This document shows, piece by piece, positions 16,046 to 27,088 of a DNA stretch of 64,000 nt. Source of the DNA: an uncultured Aquabacterium sp. Lineage in GTDB: Bacteria > Pseudomonadota > Gammaproteobacteria > Burkholderiales > Burkholderiaceae_C. The notes under the pieces were generated by a model. The model ran no database searches. It was not told the DNA's origin and worked only from the letters and a program-made list of their open reading frames with translations. The stretch spans positions 124,001 to 188,000 of the forward strand of contig NZ_CANBCC010000001.1 of assembly GCF_947366995.1 (NCBI RefSeq). Reading direction: 5' to 3'. Position 1 is the stretch's first letter, and each line of letters opens with the position of its first letter. Both the position numbers and the translations under genes were made by a program.

Positions 16046-16284
16046 GCGTCGGGTCCTCGGGGCCAAGTGGTCGGAAACGCAAAGCTTAGGGCGTCGGCCG
16101 CCGCTTGTGGGCAGCACACCGGGCCCGCGTGCGACATCTGCACGCTCGTGCGCGGCAGCGTGGCATTCACGAAACTTTTCTGTGTGAGGCACGGCCGGGT
16201 CATGTGGCGGTGCGACCATGCACGCTTTGACACAATGCGGGCGCAGCCCGGCCCCTTGCCGGGCACCGGATCACAAACTACGCA
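16046..16284. other. Divergent intergenic region between fliL-like and mdtA genes
   Basis: 239 bases without a gene. It holds both 5' ends. On the plus strand a TTGACA-like hexamer at 16227-16232 overlaps a -10-like CACAAT (16231-16236). No convincing complete promoter, BaeR-type repeat or hairpin was identified. Confidence 0.4.
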
Positions 16285-17586
16285 ATGACAGCGACAACGG
16301 CGAGCGGGCAGCGGGCCCGGATGGACCGAGGTGGACAGCAGGGGCGCATGCGCTGGGTGGGCCTGCTGGCGCTGGCTGCCCTGTTGGCAGCCCTGGGCTG
16401 GTGGTGGACGCAGCGGGGGGCAGACCCGAAGGCTGACACCGCTGCCGTTGCGCGCGGGCCCGCGGGCAAGACCCCACCCGGAGAGCGCCGACGCGGGGGC
16501 CGGGGTGGCAATGACAAGCCCGTGCCTGTGCGAACCGGCGAGGTCGTGCGCCAGGACATGGATGTGGTGCTCGATGCGCTGGGCACCGTGACGTCCACCG
16601 CGACGGCGACCGTGCGGGTGCGGGTGGACGGGCTGCTGCAATCGGTTCACTTCACAGAAGGCCAGCAGGTGAAGGCGGGCGATGTGCTCGCCCGCATCGA
16701 CCCCGCCCCGTTCGAGGTGGCGCTGGCCCAGGCCCAAGGGCAGCTTCAGCGAGACTGGGCCCTGCTGGACAACGCCCGTCTGGCTGCGCGCCGCCTGGCC
16801 GAGTTGGTGCGGCAGGACGCTGCATCGCAGCAGGAGCTGGAGGCGCAACAGGCGCAGGTCGCGCAGTTCGAGGGCACGCTCAAGGTGGACCAGGCGGCGG
16901 TGGACGACGCCCGGCTGAAGCTGGGCTACACCCGCGTCACGGCACCCGTCTCGGGCCGCATCGGCCTGCGTCAGGTCGACCCGGGCAACATGGTGCGCAG
17001 CACCGACACCAACGGCCTGGCGGTGATCAACCAGGTCCAGCCGATCAGCGTGGTGTTTGCGCTGCCCCAGGACCAGATCGGGGCGCTGAACGGCCGCCCG
17101 GATGGCCTCGAGGTGCAGGCGTTCGACCGCTCGGGCGGCCGCCGGCTGGCCGTGGGACGGCTGATCGCGGTGGACAACCAGATCGACGCGACCACGGGCA
17201 CCGTCAAGCTCAAGGCCCGGTTTGCCAACGCCGACGGGGTGCTGTTTCCCAACCAGTTCGTGAACACGCGGCTGCGCGTGAACCGGCTGATCGGCGTGCC
17301 GAGCATTCCCGAGGCGGCCTTGTTGCGCGGGGCCAAGGGCACGCACGTGTATGTGGTGGAGGGCGGCAAGGCCCGCATGCAACTGGTGCAGATCGGCCCA
17401 CGTGACCAGGGGCGTGTGGCGGTGACGGAAGGCCTGAGTGGCGGCGAGCAGGTGGTGGTGGACGGCAGCGAGCGGCTGGAAGACGGCAGCGCGGTGGACG
17501 TGGTCCCGGCCGGGGCTGCTGCCGCCTCTGCGGCGTCCACCGCCTCCGCGCCCGGCAACGCGCGCCGCGGTCGGCCCGCGCACTGA
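16285..17586 (+). CDS. mdtA: RND efflux periplasmic adaptor (MdtA-like membrane fusion protein)
   Basis: 433 residues. A single N-terminal span (about 22-42, WVGLLALAALLAALGWWW) is followed by a charged linker. The lipoyl, alpha-hairpin and beta-barrel domains of the HlyD family come next: VRVDGLLQSVHFTEGQQVKAG, the hairpin with the AQGQLQRDWALLDNARLAARR repeat region, and VTAPVSGRIGLRQVDPGN. It joins the inner-membrane RND pumps to an outer-membrane channel. First gene of a tight operon with two RND permeases, the mdtABC arrangement. No outer-membrane TolC gene and no BaeSR pair is present next to it. Confidence 0.92.
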   Translation: MTATTASGQRARMDRGGQQGRMRWVGLLALAALLAALGWWWTQRGADPKADTAAVARGPAGKTPPGERRRGGRGGNDKPVPVRTGEVVRQDMDVVLDALGTVTSTATATVRVRVDGLLQSVHFTEGQQVKAGDVLARIDPAPFEVALAQAQGQLQRDWALLDNARLAARRLAELVRQDAASQQELEAQQAQVAQFEGTLKVDQAAVDDARLKLGYTRVTAPVSGRIGLRQVDPGNMVRSTDTNGLAVINQVQPISVVFALPQDQIGALNGRPDGLEVQAFDRSGGRRLAVGRLIAVDNQIDATTGTVKLKARFANADGVLFPNQFVNTRLRVNRLIGVPSIPEAALLRGAKGTHVYVVEGGKARMQLVQIGPRDQGRVAVTEGLSGGEQVVVDGSERLEDGSAVDVVPAGAAAASAASTASAPGNARRGRPAH

Positions 17587-17612
17587 CGCCGTCACGCTGA
17601 CTGGATGCCTGC

Positions 17613-20600
17613 ATGAACCCGTCGCGCCTTTTCATCGAGCGGCCGGTGGCCACCACGCTGCTGATGCTGGCCGTGCTGCTAGTGGGCCTGCTGGGGTGGC
17701 GGCAGCTGCCCGTGGCCGCGCTGCCGCAGGTCGATTACCCGACCATCCAGGTCGTCACGCTGTACCCCGGCGCCAGCCCCGATGTGATGGCTTCGGCCGT
17801 GACCGCGCCGCTGGAGCGCCAGCTGGGGCAGATGCCCGGGCTGGCCCGCATGGCGAGCACGAGTTCGGGCGGGGCTTCGGTCATCACCCTGCGTTTCAAC
17901 CTCGGGCTGCCGTTGGACGTGGCCGAGCAGGCGGTGCAGGCGGCGCTCAACGGGGCGGCCACCCTGCTGCCGACCGACCTGCCGATGCCACCGATCTACA
18001 ACAAGGTCAACCCGGCCGACGCGCCGGTGATGACCCTGGGCGTGACCTCCAGCAGCCTGCCGCTCACCCGCGTGCAGGACCTGGTCGACACGCGGGTGGC
18101 CCAGAAGATCTCGCAGCTGCCGGGCGTGGGGATGGTCGCGCTCTCGGGCGGGCAGCGGCCGGCCGTGCGCATCCAGGCCAACCCGGCGGCGCTCGCTGCG
18201 CTGGGCCTGACCCTGGACGACGTGCGCACCGCCATCGGCAACGCCAACGTCAACCAGGCCAAGGGCAGTTTCGATGGCCCGTCGCAAGCGGCCACGATCG
18301 ACGCCAACGACCAGCTGCGCTCGGCGGCCGAATACCGCGACCTCGTCATCGCCTGGAAGAACGGCGCGCCGATCCGGCTGCGTGACGTGGCACAGACGGT
18401 GGACGCCGCCGAGAACACGCGCCTGGCGGCCTGGGCCAACGACCGGGCCGCGGTGGTGCTCAGCATCCAGCGGCAACCGGGTGCCAATGTCATCGAGACG
18501 GTCGACCGCATCCATGCCTTGTTGCCCGAGTTGCGCGCGGCGCTGCCGTCCACGGTGCAGCTCACGGAGCTGAGTGACCGCACGACAACCATCCGCGCCT
18601 CGGTGTCGGCCACGCAGTTCGAGCTGGCGGTGGCGGTGGGGCTGGTGGTGCTGGTCATCCTGCTGTTTTTGCGCAATGGCCGCGCCACGCTGATTCCGGC
18701 CGTGACGGTGCCGCTCTCGCTGGTGGGCACGCTGGCCGTGATGGCCCTGCTCGGCTTCTCGATCAACAACCTGACCCTGATGGCGCTCACGGTGGCGGCC
18801 GGTTTCGTGGTCGACGACGCCATCGTGGTGGTCGAGAACATCGCGCGCTATGTGGAGGAGGGCGAGTCGCTGATGCAGGCCGCGCTCAAGGGCAGCGAGC
18901 AGATTGCCTTCACCATCGTGTCGCTGACCCTGTCGCTGATCGCCGTGCTGATCCCGCTGCTGTTCATGGGCGATGTGGTCGGGCGCCTGTTCCGCGAGTT
19001 CGCCGTGACGCTGGCGGTGGCCATCCTGATCTCGGGTGGGGTGTCGCTCACGCTGACGCCGATGATGAGCGCGCGGCTGCTTCAGCCCCACCATGCGCAG
19101 CGCGAGAACGCCTTCTTCCAGTTCTGCGGGCGCGTGCTGGACCGGCTGGTGGCGCAGTACGACGCCGCCCTGAAGGTCGTGCTGGCGCACCAGGGCACGA
19201 CCCTGCTGGTGGCGGTCGGCACCGTGGCGCTCACGGTGGGTCTGTACCTGCTGGTGCCCAAGGGCTTCTTCCCTGCGCAGGACACCGGGGCGTTGCAGGG
19301 CATCACGCTGGCCGGGCAGTCCACCTCGTTTGCGGCGATGGCCGACCGGCAGCAGGCCCTGGCCCGGGCGCTGCTGGCTGATCCGGCCGTGCACGGTCTG
19401 AGCTCGCACATCGGCGTCGATGGGCAGAACCCCACGCTCAACAGCGGTCGGCTGCACATCACGCTGACGCCGCATGCCGAGCGCCGCGAGCCAGCCGAGG
19501 CGGTGATGCAGCGGCTGGCCGAGCGCGCGCGCAGCGTGCCCGGCATCGACCTGTTCCTGCAACCGGTGCAGGAGCTGGGCATCGAAGACACGCTGAGCCG
19601 CGGGCAGTTCCGGCTGGTGGTGCAGAGCGCCCGACCGGAAGAACTGTCGCGCTGGGTGCCGACGCTGGTCGACCGGCTGCGGACCCTGCCCGAGCTGCAG
19701 GACGTGAGCAGCGACCTTCAGGAGGAAGGGCTGCAGGCCTTTGTCGAGATCGACCGCGAAGCGGCCGGTCGGCTGGGCGTGACCGTGGCCGCCATCGACA
19801 ACGTGCTCTACAGCGCCTTCGGGCAGCGGATGATTTCCACCATCTTCACGCAGGCTGCGCAGTACCGCGTGATCCTCGAGGCGGCGCCGTCCTTCCAGGT
19901 CGGGCCGCAGGCGCTGGATGACCTCTATGTGCCCGCCAGCGCGCAGGGCGGGGCGCCGGTGCGCCTGTCCAGCGTGGCGCGGGTGGTGGAGCGGCCGGCC
20001 ACGCTGGCCATTCACCATGTGGGGCCGTTCCCGGCGGCCACGCTGTCCTTCAACCTGTCGCCCGGTGTGGCGCTGGGCGAGGCGGTGGCGGCGGTCGAGG
20101 CGGCCCAGGCAGAACTGGGCCTGCCCCCGTCGGTGCAGACGCGTTTCGACGGCGCGGCGCTGGCGTTCCGGGATTCGCTGTCCAGCACGCTGTGGCTGGT
20201 GCTGGCGGCCATCGTCACGATGTACATCGTGCTTGGCGTGCTCTACGAGAGCTTCATCCACCCGGTCACCATCCTGTCCACGCTGCCGTCGGCGGCGGTG
20301 GGCGCCTTGCTGGCGCTGCTGCTCAGCGGGCGGGACTTGAGTCTGATCGCCGTCATCGGCATCGTGCTGCTGATCGGCATCGTCAAGAAGAACGCGATCA
20401 TGATGATCGACTTCGCGCTGGACGCCGAGCGCACGCGCGGCCTCACCCCGCGTGACGCGATCTACGAGGCCTGCCTGCTGCGCTTCCGGCCCATTCTGAT
20501 GACGACCATGGCGGCGCTGCTGGGCGCCTTGCCGATGATGCTGGGCACCGGCGTGGGCGCCGAGCTGCGCCAGCCGCTGGGCATCACGCTGGTGGGCGGG

Positions 20601-20705
20601 TTGATCGTCAGCCAGGTGCTGACGCTGTTCACCACGCCGGTGATCTATCTGGGTTTCGTGCGCGTGCAGGGCGCCTGGCAACGCCGCTGGAGGGCCTCGG
20701 CATGA
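17613..20705 (+). CDS. mdtB: Multidrug RND transporter permease subunit MdtB-like
   Basis: 1030 residues, the usual RND length with 12 membrane spans and two large periplasmic loops. N-terminus [20 protein letters not shown] is typical. The TM4 proton-relay segment reads [20 protein letters not shown] with the paired Asp. In mdtABC systems MdtB and MdtC form a heterotrimer that exports bile salts, novobiocin and similar compounds by proton antiport. It begins 26 bases after mdtA and overlaps mdtC by four bases (ATGA). Confidence 0.94.
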   Translation: MNPSRLFIERPVATTLLMLAVLLVGLLGWRQLPVAALPQVDYPTIQVVTLYPGASPDVMASAVTAPLERQLGQMPGLARMASTSSGGASVITLRFNLGLPLDVAEQAVQAALNGAATLLPTDLPMPPIYNKVNPADAPVMTLGVTSSSLPLTRVQDLVDTRVAQKISQLPGVGMVALSGGQRPAVRIQANPAALAALGLTLDDVRTAIGNANVNQAKGSFDGPSQAATIDANDQLRSAAEYRDLVIAWKNGAPIRLRDVAQTVDAAENTRLAAWANDRAAVVLSIQRQPGANVIETVDRIHALLPELRAALPSTVQLTELSDRTTTIRASVSATQFELAVAVGLVVLVILLFLRNGRATLIPAVTVPLSLVGTLAVMALLGFSINNLTLMALTVAAGFVVDDAIVVVENIARYVEEGESLMQAALKGSEQIAFTIVSLTLSLIAVLIPLLFMGDVVGRLFREFAVTLAVAILISGGVSLTLTPMMSARLLQPHHAQRENAFFQFCGRVLDRLVAQYDAALKVVLAHQGTTLLVAVGTVALTVGLYLLVPKGFFPAQDTGALQGITLAGQSTSFAAMADRQQALARALLADPAVHGLSSHIGVDGQNPTLNSGRLHITLTPHAERREPAEAVMQRLAERARSVPGIDLFLQPVQELGIEDTLSRGQFRLVVQSARPEELSRWVPTLVDRLRTLPELQDVSSDLQEEGLQAFVEIDREAAGRLGVTVAAIDNVLYSAFGQRMISTIFTQAAQYRVILEAAPSFQVGPQALDDLYVPASAQGGAPVRLSSVARVVERPATLAIHHVGPFPAATLSFNLSPGVALGEAVAAVEAAQAELGLPPSVQTRFDGAALAFRDSLSSTLWLVLAAIVTMYIVLGVLYESFIHPVTILSTLPSAAVGALLALLLSGRDLSLIAVIGIVLLIGIVKKNAIMMIDFALDAERTRGLTPRDAIYEACLLRFRPILMTTMAALLGALPMMLGTGVGAELRQPLGITLVGGLIVSQVLTLFTTPVIYLGFVRVQGAWQRRWRASA

Positions 20706-23700
20706 AGGTGCTGCCGACGGCCTCGACGGCGTCGCTGTCGGCGCTGTTCATCGGCCGGCCGGTGGCCACCGTGCTGCTGACGCTGGCCATTGCGCTGGCG
20801 GGGCTGCTGGGCTGGCGCATGTTGCCGGTGGCTGCCATGCCGCAGGTCGATTCGCCCACCATCGTCGTGTCGGCCAGCCTGCCGGGTGCCAACCCCGAAA
20901 CCATGGCCAGCAGCGTGGCCACACCGTTGGAGCGCAGCCTGGGCCGCATCGCGGGGCTGACCGAGATGACCTCGACGTCAAACACCGGCAGCACCCGCAT
21001 CACGCTGCAGTTCGACCTCGACCGCGACATCGACAGCGCCGCACGCGAGGTGCAGGCCGCCATCAACGCAGCGCGCAGCCTGCTGCCCACGGGGCTGCCG
21101 GGCAACCCCACCTACCGCAAGGTGAACCCAGGTGACGCGCCGATCATGATCGTGGCCATGACCTCGCCGCGACACAGCCGCGCGCAGATGTTCGATGCCG
21201 CCTCGACCATCCTCGCGCAGCGCCTCTCGCAGGTGAAGGGGGTGGGGCAGGTCGACGTGGGGGGGGCGTCGCTGCCCGCCGTGCGCGTCACGGTCAACCC
21301 GCAGGTGCTGGCGGCCATGGGGCTGGGTGTGGAAGACGTGCGCACGGCGCTGACCGCGGCCAACGCGCGCCGGCCGCAGGGCATGGTGGAGGACGGCCCG
21401 CGCAGCTGGCAGTTGGGCGCATCGGACCAGGCGCCGGATGCGGCCACGCTGGCGCCCACGGTGGTGCGCTGGCGCCAGGGCTCGGCGGTGCGCCTGAGCG
21501 ACGTGGCCGAGGTGCGCGACAGCGTGCAGGACGTGCGCAGCGCAGGCTATGCCAATGGCGAGCCGGCCGTGGTGCTCACGATCCGCCGGCAGCCCGGTGC
21601 CAACGTCATTGAGACGGTCGACGAGATCCGCCGCCTGCTGCCCATGATGGAAGCGTCCGTGCCTTCGGACATGCGGCTGCAGGTCGTCATGGACGCCACC
21701 CGGTCGATCCGCGCGAGCCTGGAGGAGGTGCAGCGCTCGCTGGCGATCTCGGTGGCGCTGGTCATCATGGTGGTGCTGCTGTTCCTGCGCCATCGGGCGG
21801 CCACGCTGGTGCCGGCGGTGGCCGTGCCGGTCTCGCTTCTGGGCGCCCTGGCCGTGATGGCGCTGGCCGGGCTCAGCCTCAACAACCTGTCGCTGATGGC
21901 GCTGACGGTCGCCACCGGCTTCGTGGTGGACGATGCCGTGGTGGTGCTCGAGAACATCGCCCGCCACGTGGAGCGGGGGCTGCAGCCGATGGCCGCGGCG
22001 CTGCTCGGCGCCCGCGAGGTGGGCTTCACCGTGGTGTCGATGAGCCTGTCGCTGCTGGCGGTGTTCATCCCCATCCTGTTCATGGGCGGGCTGGTGGGGC
22101 GGTTGTTCCAGGAATTCGCGATGACGCTGGGCGTGGCGGTGGCGGTCTCGCTGGTGGTGTCGCTGACGACCACGCCCATGATGGCCGCGCGCCTGCTCAA
22201 GGCACCGGCCGCTGACCAACCCGCTGCACCCGAGCCCGGTTCAGCCGACGATGGGCTGGGCCGCCGCGCCTACGGCCGTTCGCTGGGCTGGGTGCTGCGC
22301 CACCCGGCGCTGGTGGGCGTGGTGCTGGCCGGCACGGTCGGGCTCACGGTGTGGCTCTACCTCACCATCCCGAAGGGCTTTCTGCCGCGGCAGGACAACG
22401 GTCGCCTGATGGGCGGGCTGGTGGCCGATCAGACCGTGTCCTTCGAGGCCCTGCAGGCCAAGCTGCAGCAGGCGATGCGCATTGTGCAGGCGGATCCGGC
22501 GGTGTCGCATGTGGTGGGCTTCACCAGCAGCGGCCAGCGCAACAGTGCCAACGTGTTTGTCGACCTGCGGCCCTTGCGCGAGCGCGATGCCGACGCCGAA
22601 GCCATCATGACCCGCCTGCGCGCCGAGCTGGCCCGGGTGCCGGGCGCACGGTTGTATCTGTGGGCCCCGCAGGATGTGCGCGTGGGGGGGCGCAGTGCCA
22701 ACGCGTCGTACCAGTACACGCTGCAGTCGACCGATCTGGCGCTGTTACGGCAGTGGGAGCCGGTGGTGCGCAAGACCCTGTCGCAGCTGCCCGAACTGGT
22801 GGACGTCAACACCGACGTGGCCGATGGCAGTCCGCAGGTGTCGCTGGTGGTCGACCGCGAGGCGGCGGCCCGCCTGGGCGTGAACATCCGGCACATCGAC
22901 AACACGCTCTACAGCCTGTTCGGCCAGCGCCAGGTGGCCACCATCTACCAGCCGCTCAACCAGTACAAGGTGGTGCTCGAGGCGCCGCCGTCGTTCACCA
23001 GCGGGCCGGCGTCGCTGTCGCAGGTCTACCTCTCATCGGCCGGCGGCGCACAGGTGCCCTTGTCGGCGTTTGCACGCTGGGTGCCCACCACCGCGGCCAT
23101 GTCGGTCAACCGACAGAGCAGCTTCGCGGCCAGCACGGTCGCCTTCAACCTGCCCGAAGGGGTGGCGTTGTCGACCGCACAGCAGGCGGCCGAAGCGGCG
23201 CTGGCCCGGCTCAACCTGCAGACCGAGCTGCACGGCGGCTTTCAGGGCACCGCGCGGGCGCAGCAGGCCGCCACCGACAGCCAGCCGCTGCTGATCCTGG
23301 CGGCCATCATCGCGATCTACATCGTGCTGGGCGTGCTGTATGAAAGCCTGCTGCACCCGCTGACCATCCTCTCGACGTTGCCGTCGGCCAGCGTCGGCGC
23401 GCTGCTGGCGCTGATGGCCACGAAGACCGAGTTCAGCCTGGTGGCCTTCATCGGCGTGGTGCTGCTGGTGGGCATCGTGATGAAGAACGCCATCATGATG
23501 ATCGACGTGGCCCTGGCCGTGCAGCGTCAGGAGGGGCTGGACGCCCGCGCGGCCATCCACAAGGCGGCCGTGCAGCGTCTGCGCCCCATCCTGATGACCA
23601 GTGCGGCCGCCATGCTGGGCGCGCTGCCGCTGGTGCTGGGCGGCGGCGAGGGGGCCGAGTTGCGTCGCCCGCTCGGCATTGCCATCGTGGGCGGGCTGTT

Positions 23701-23782
23701 GCTGAGCCAGCTGCTGACGCTCTACACGACGCCGGTGGTGTTCCTCGGCCTGGAGCGCTTGAAGGCCCGGCTCAGTCGATGA
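20702..23782 (+). CDS. mdtC: Multidrug RND transporter permease subunit MdtC-like
   Basis: 1026 residues, paralogous to the preceding pump. It has [17 protein letters not shown] at the start, the TM4 Asp pair in [20 protein letters not shown], and a conserved second-half [20 protein letters not shown]. The start ATG overlaps the mdtB stop. The last 11 bases overlap the 3' end of the convergent kinase gene, with no room for a terminator outside coding sequence. The order adaptor-pump-pump and the sequence differences between pumps support the B/C assignment; the precise drug range cannot be read. Confidence 0.93.
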   Translation: MKVLPTASTASLSALFIGRPVATVLLTLAIALAGLLGWRMLPVAAMPQVDSPTIVVSASLPGANPETMASSVATPLERSLGRIAGLTEMTSTSNTGSTRITLQFDLDRDIDSAAREVQAAINAARSLLPTGLPGNPTYRKVNPGDAPIMIVAMTSPRHSRAQMFDAASTILAQRLSQVKGVGQVDVGGASLPAVRVTVNPQVLAAMGLGVEDVRTALTAANARRPQGMVEDGPRSWQLGASDQAPDAATLAPTVVRWRQGSAVRLSDVAEVRDSVQDVRSAGYANGEPAVVLTIRRQPGANVIETVDEIRRLLPMMEASVPSDMRLQVVMDATRSIRASLEEVQRSLAISVALVIMVVLLFLRHRAATLVPAVAVPVSLLGALAVMALAGLSLNNLSLMALTVATGFVVDDAVVVLENIARHVERGLQPMAAALLGAREVGFTVVSMSLSLLAVFIPILFMGGLVGRLFQEFAMTLGVAVAVSLVVSLTTTPMMAARLLKAPAADQPAAPEPGSADDGLGRRAYGRSLGWVLRHPALVGVVLAGTVGLTVWLYLTIPKGFLPRQDNGRLMGGLVADQTVSFEALQAKLQQAMRIVQADPAVSHVVGFTSSGQRNSANVFVDLRPLRERDADAEAIMTRLRAELARVPGARLYLWAPQDVRVGGRSANASYQYTLQSTDLALLRQWEPVVRKTLSQLPELVDVNTDVADGSPQVSLVVDREAAARLGVNIRHIDNTLYSLFGQRQVATIYQPLNQYKVVLEAPPSFTSGPASLSQVYLSSAGGAQVPLSAFARWVPTTAAMSVNRQSSFAASTVAFNLPEGVALSTAQQAAEAALARLNLQTELHGGFQGTARAQQAATDSQPLLILAAIIAIYIVLGVLYESLLHPLTILSTLPSASVGALLALMATKTEFSLVAFIGVVLLVGIVMKNAIMMIDVALAVQRQEGLDARAAIHKAAVQRLRPILMTSAAAMLGALPLVLGGGEGAELRRPLGIAIVGGLLLSQLLTLYTTPVVFLGLERLKARLSR

Positions 23783-24860
23783 GCCAGCTGGGCGTGTCGT
23801 CCACGCGGGACATCAGGTCGATCTGCTGACGCAAGGCGTCGGCCTGCTGTTGCCAGTAGACGCCCGAATCGAACCACGGGAAGGCCGCGGGGAAGGCCGG
23901 GTCGTGCCAGCGACGCGCAATCCAGGCGCTGTGGTGAATCAGGCGCAGCGTGCGCAGGGGCTCGATGAGCTTGAGCTCCCGCCAGTCGAATTCGCAGACG
24001 CTCTCGTATCCATCCAGCAGGGCGTCGAGTTGCCGGGTGCGCTCGTTGGCCTCGCCACTGAGCAGCATCCAGAAGTCCTGGACCGCCGGGCCCATGCAGG
24101 CATCGTCCAGATCCACGAAATGCGGGCCCTCCGGCGTCCAGAGGATGTTGCCGGGGTGACAGTCGCCATGCAGGCGACGCAGCCGCAGCCCGTCCACGCG
24201 GGCAAAGGCCTCGTCGGCCAGGTCCAGGGCCTGGTCGGCTGCGGCGAGCCATTGCGGGCGCTGATCGGGCGGCAGCAGCGGGCAGTGGGCCAGGCTGTCG
24301 CGGGCGGCCCGGCCGGTTTCGGCCACACCCATGGTCAGGCGGTGGGCAAAGGGGCGGCGGGCGCCCACGGTGTGCATGCGGGCGAGGAAACGGCCCAGCC
24401 AGCGCAGCACCTCGGGGTCTTCGAGTTCGGGCGAGCGACCACCGCGACGCGGCGAGAGCGCCAGCCTGTGGGCACCCAGCACGCCCAGCGTGGGCGGCGT
24501 GCCCATCAGGCGCACGGTGCCGGGCGGGCCGGCGGCCGCGTCGGCGGGCACCCGGTCGGGCACAAGGGCCAGCGGCAGCGGCGGCACGGCTGGCACCTCG
24601 GCGTCGAGCAGTTCCTGGGCGAAGGCGTGTTCTTCCAGGATCTGATCGTCCGTCCAGCGGCCGGCGCGGTAGAACTTGGCCACGGCCATGCCGCCGTCGT
24701 CCAGGCCGACCTGGAACACCCGGTTCTCGTAGGAGTTGAGCTGCAGCAGTCGCCCGTCCACCCGGTGCCCGAAGGCCTCGATCGCGTCGAGCACGAGATC
24801 GGGCGTCAGGTCGGCGTAGGGCGTGTCGCCGGAGGCGGGCAGGGCGTCATGGTCGGGCAT
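23772..24860 (-). CDS. srkA: Serine/threonine protein kinase of the SrkA/RdoA (YihE) type
   Basis: 362 residues. It has the aminoglycoside-phosphotransferase-like kinase fold: LQLNSYENRVFQVGLDDG as nucleotide loop, VAKFYRAGRW with the catalytic Lys, LRRLHGDCHPGNILW as catalytic loop and HFVDLDDACMGPAVQDFW as the metal-binding DxD motif. The E. coli homologue protects cells from stress-induced death and supports the Cpx response. Length and motifs fit closely. ATG 24860 starts MPDHDALPASGDTPY; a GTG at 24878 is possible. It may be cotranscribed with the upstream HDOD gene (39 bases apart). Confidence 0.9.
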   Translation of the reverse strand: MPDHDALPASGDTPYADLTPDLVLDAIEAFGHRVDGRLLQLNSYENRVFQVGLDDGGMAVAKFYRAGRWTDDQILEEHAFAQELLDAEVPAVPPLPLALVPDRVPADAAAGPPGTVRLMGTPPTLGVLGAHRLALSPRRGGRSPELEDPEVLRWLGRFLARMHTVGARRPFAHRLTMGVAETGRAARDSLAHCPLLPPDQRPQWLAAADQALDLADEAFARVDGLRLRRLHGDCHPGNILWTPEGPHFVDLDDACMGPAVQDFWMLLSGEANERTRQLDALLDGYESVCEFDWRELKLIEPLRTLRLIHHSAWIARRWHDPAFPAAFPWFDSGVYWQQQADALRQQIDLMSRVDDTPSWLID

Positions 24861-24899
24861 GGGCCGATTAGGCCACACCCGGCATGAACGCCCCTGGGC

Positions 24900-26108
24900 T
24901 CAGTCCAACTCGGATGCGACCGACAGGGCCTTGAGCACGGCGGTGTTGATGTCGCCTGCGCCCATCAGCATGTTGTCGGCCGCCTCGCGGATGTCGAACA
25001 GCGTGTTGCCTTCCAGCGCGCGCACCAGCCTGAAGTAGGGCTCGTAGGGGCCCGTGCCTTCGGCGAGCGCCTGGTAGACGCGCTCCGGCACCGGGATCGT
25101 CTTGAGCAGCTGCGCGAAGGGCTGCATGAACATGCGGTCGAGCAGCGAGAACACGCCGCAGATGAACAGCTCGCTGCGCGTCTCGTCGTCGGCGTGGGCC
25201 GCGCGGGCCAGCTCTTCCATCAGCAGGCCACGGCGCACGGCGGCGAACATCACCGGGCGCATGTTCGGATCCTTGCTGGCGGTGGCCAGCAGCAGGGCCA
25301 GCCAGCGCTTCAGACGCTGGTAGCCCAGGATCATGATCGCGTGGCGGAACGAGCCGATCTCGACCGACAGGCCAAAGGCCGGCGAGTTGATGTAGCGCAT
25401 CAGCTTGTAGGCCAGGGGTGGATCGCGCTTGATGGTGTTCTCGAGGTCTTCGATGTCGGCCTGACGCTGCACCTGGTCGATCAGCTGGACGATGACCTGC
25501 AGCGCCGGCTGGTCGGCCGGCTTGCCGCTGTCCTGGATGGCGTCGTCGATGGGCCAGCCGAGCACGGCCACGGCGCCGCGACGGAAGCTGACTTCCATGT
25601 CGCCCACCGTCTCGATGCCGGACTGCACGTGCGTGATGTGGCGCACCAGGCCTTCGGGGTTGAAGCCCACGCCACCGGTGGCCTGATCGACCCGACGGTC
25701 TTCGTGAAAGTCGACGATGGCGTGCTTGAAGCAGGGCAACACGTCGCGCGGCAGTTCCTGCAGCGGGCGGCCCTTGAGCAGCAGCGTGCTGCCGTGGGCG
25801 TGCAGCGTGCAGATGGCGTCGACGTTGGCCGGATCGGCTGCCATGAAGGCCGGGATCTCGATCAGCATCTGCTTGCCCGGGCGGGTCTGCAACAGGTCGT
25901 GCAGCAGCGTTTCGCTCACGACGTTGAGCCAGACGGCCGGGCCGTCGGCGGGCCAGACCGTGGCCAGCGCGTCCATCAGGGCCGAGGGATCAAGGCGCTG
26001 GCCGGGTGTCAGCGGGAAAACGGACAGCCGCGTGGCGATCACGTTGCGCTGTCGGTCGATGACCGGGCTGTAGGCGAGCGCGGTCTGCGAAAGGATGGGG
26101 TGGTCCAT
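24900..26108 (-). CDS. HDOD protein with degenerate EAL-like N-terminus, tail of the flg operon
   Basis: 402 residues. The C-terminal half is an HDOD domain (LENTIKRDPPLAYKLMRYIN, GSFRHAIMILGYQRLKRWLA). The N-terminal 190 residues resemble the YuxH-type remnant EAL fold (ALAYSPVIDRQRNVIATRL, LLIEIPAF-like strand, VDFHEDRRVD) but no EAL catalytic motif is visible. Such proteins are thought to act in c-di-GMP or motility signalling without catalysis. It starts 24 bases after the flgL stop on the same strand, so it is probably the last flg operon gene and a candidate motility regulator. The N-terminal assignment is tentative. Confidence 0.82.
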   Translation of the reverse strand: MDHPILSQTALAYSPVIDRQRNVIATRLSVFPLTPGQRLDPSALMDALATVWPADGPAVWLNVVSETLLHDLLQTRPGKQMLIEIPAFMAADPANVDAICTLHAHGSTLLLKGRPLQELPRDVLPCFKHAIVDFHEDRRVDQATGGVGFNPEGLVRHITHVQSGIETVGDMEVSFRRGAVAVLGWPIDDAIQDSGKPADQPALQVIVQLIDQVQRQADIEDLENTIKRDPPLAYKLMRYINSPAFGLSVEIGSFRHAIMILGYQRLKRWLALLLATASKDPNMRPVMFAAVRRGLLMEELARAAHADDETRSELFICGVFSLLDRMFMQPFAQLLKTIPVPERVYQALAEGTGPYEPYFRLVRALEGNTLFDIREAADNMLMGAGDINTAVLKALSVASELD

Positions 26109-26132
26109 GGATCGAAGGGGAGGGCGACAGGG

Positions 26133-27071
26133 TCAACCGATGTATTGGAACAGCGAAAGCTTTTGCACCGCGGCGTAGGTCTGCAGGGCGGCCCCGTAGC
26201 CCGTCTGCTGCTCCTGGAAGCGGGATATTGCTTCTACCATGTCCAGATCCTCGGCGTTCGACTTTTCCGACTGGGCGGCCAGTTTCAGGGCGCCAATGCG
26301 ACTTTCGATGCCATCCATCCGGTTCAGGGCCTCGCCCACTTCGGCGCGGGCCGACTGCATGTTGCCCAGCACCTTGTCGAGGTCCTTGAGCCCGGTGTTC
26401 ACGGTCGTCTTGAGGTCGGCGGCGGTGGGGTTGGTCTGACGCAGGCCGTCGATCGCGTCGGTCAGGGCGTCGAACACGTTCACGTCGACCAGGGCGCCGG
26501 TCTCGTCGCGGCCCTGCATCCAGGTGCGCTGGCCATCGATGGTCAGGCTCACCTGCTCGCTGGAGCTGGCCTGGATGCTGCCCCGCTGGCCGTTGAACTG
26601 CACGGTGTTGGGGGTGGTGTTGGACACCTCGGTGAACGGCGTTGTCGAGAGGCCCTGGCCCCCGAACACATAACCGCCACTGCCGTCCGGCCGGTTCGCA
26701 ATGGACAGCATCTGCTTGCGGATCTCTACCAGCTTCTTGGCCAGCGCCTCTCGTTCACCATTGGAGTAAGAGCCGTTGCCGGCCGCGACCATGGTTTCCC
26801 GTGCCGTCTGCAGCAGGTCGACCGCATCGCCCAGCGCGGACTCGGCAATGCCCATGGCGTTGCGGCTGGCGTCCAGGGCGCGCTTGTCAGTGTCATTGCG
26901 CGCAATGGACGACAGTGCGCGTTCGGCCCGGGCGGCGGCCGTTGGGTCGTCGCTGGCGACGTTCACCCGCTTGCCGGAGGTCAGCTGCGTCTGCGAGCGG
27001 TTGAGCTCCTGCTGGCGGTCCTGCAGGTTGGTGATGGCCTGGTTGTAGGCGTAGGCGGTGGTCACGCGCAT
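26133..27071 (-). CDS. flgL: Flagellar hook-associated protein 3 (hook-filament junction)
   Basis: 312 residues, normal FlgL length. The flagellin-like N-terminus (VTTAYAYNQAITNLQDRQQE, LTSGKRVNVASDDP) and C-terminus (AISRFQEQQTGYGAALQTYA, LSLFQYIG) are both present and form the paired helices of the junction. It is exported by the flagellar type III system and sits between FlgK and flagellin. It follows flgK by 17 bases. FlgL genes are usually also late (FliA) genes, but no separate promoter is visible in the short gap. Confidence 0.96.
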   Translation of the reverse strand: MRVTTAYAYNQAITNLQDRQQELNRSQTQLTSGKRVNVASDDPTAAARAERALSSIARNDTDKRALDASRNAMGIAESALGDAVDLLQTARETMVAAGNGSYSNGEREALAKKLVEIRKQMLSIANRPDGSGGYVFGGQGLSTTPFTEVSNTTPNTVQFNGQRGSIQASSSEQVSLTIDGQRTWMQGRDETGALVDVNVFDALTDAIDGLRQTNPTAADLKTTVNTGLKDLDKVLGNMQSARAEVGEALNRMDGIESRIGALKLAAQSEKSNAEDLDMVEAISRFQEQQTGYGAALQTYAAVQKLSLFQYIG

Positions 27072-27088
27072 GATGAACTTCCTTGCGA

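Noticed and set aside
16227..16255. TTGACA upstream of mdtA as a -35 element
   Set aside because: The expected -10 position (about 16250-16255) is GC-only, so no complete promoter is supported.
17679..20681. Antisense open frame of about 1000 codons opposite mdtB
   Set aside because: Composition is dominated by His, Arg, Gln and Gly repeats typical of the reverse complement of a GC-rich gene. The sense strand is a full RND pump.
17613..23782. Recent duplication of the RND pump genes mdtB and mdtC
   Set aside because: The pumps are clearly diverged over their whole length and fit the ancient MdtB/MdtC heteromeric pair.
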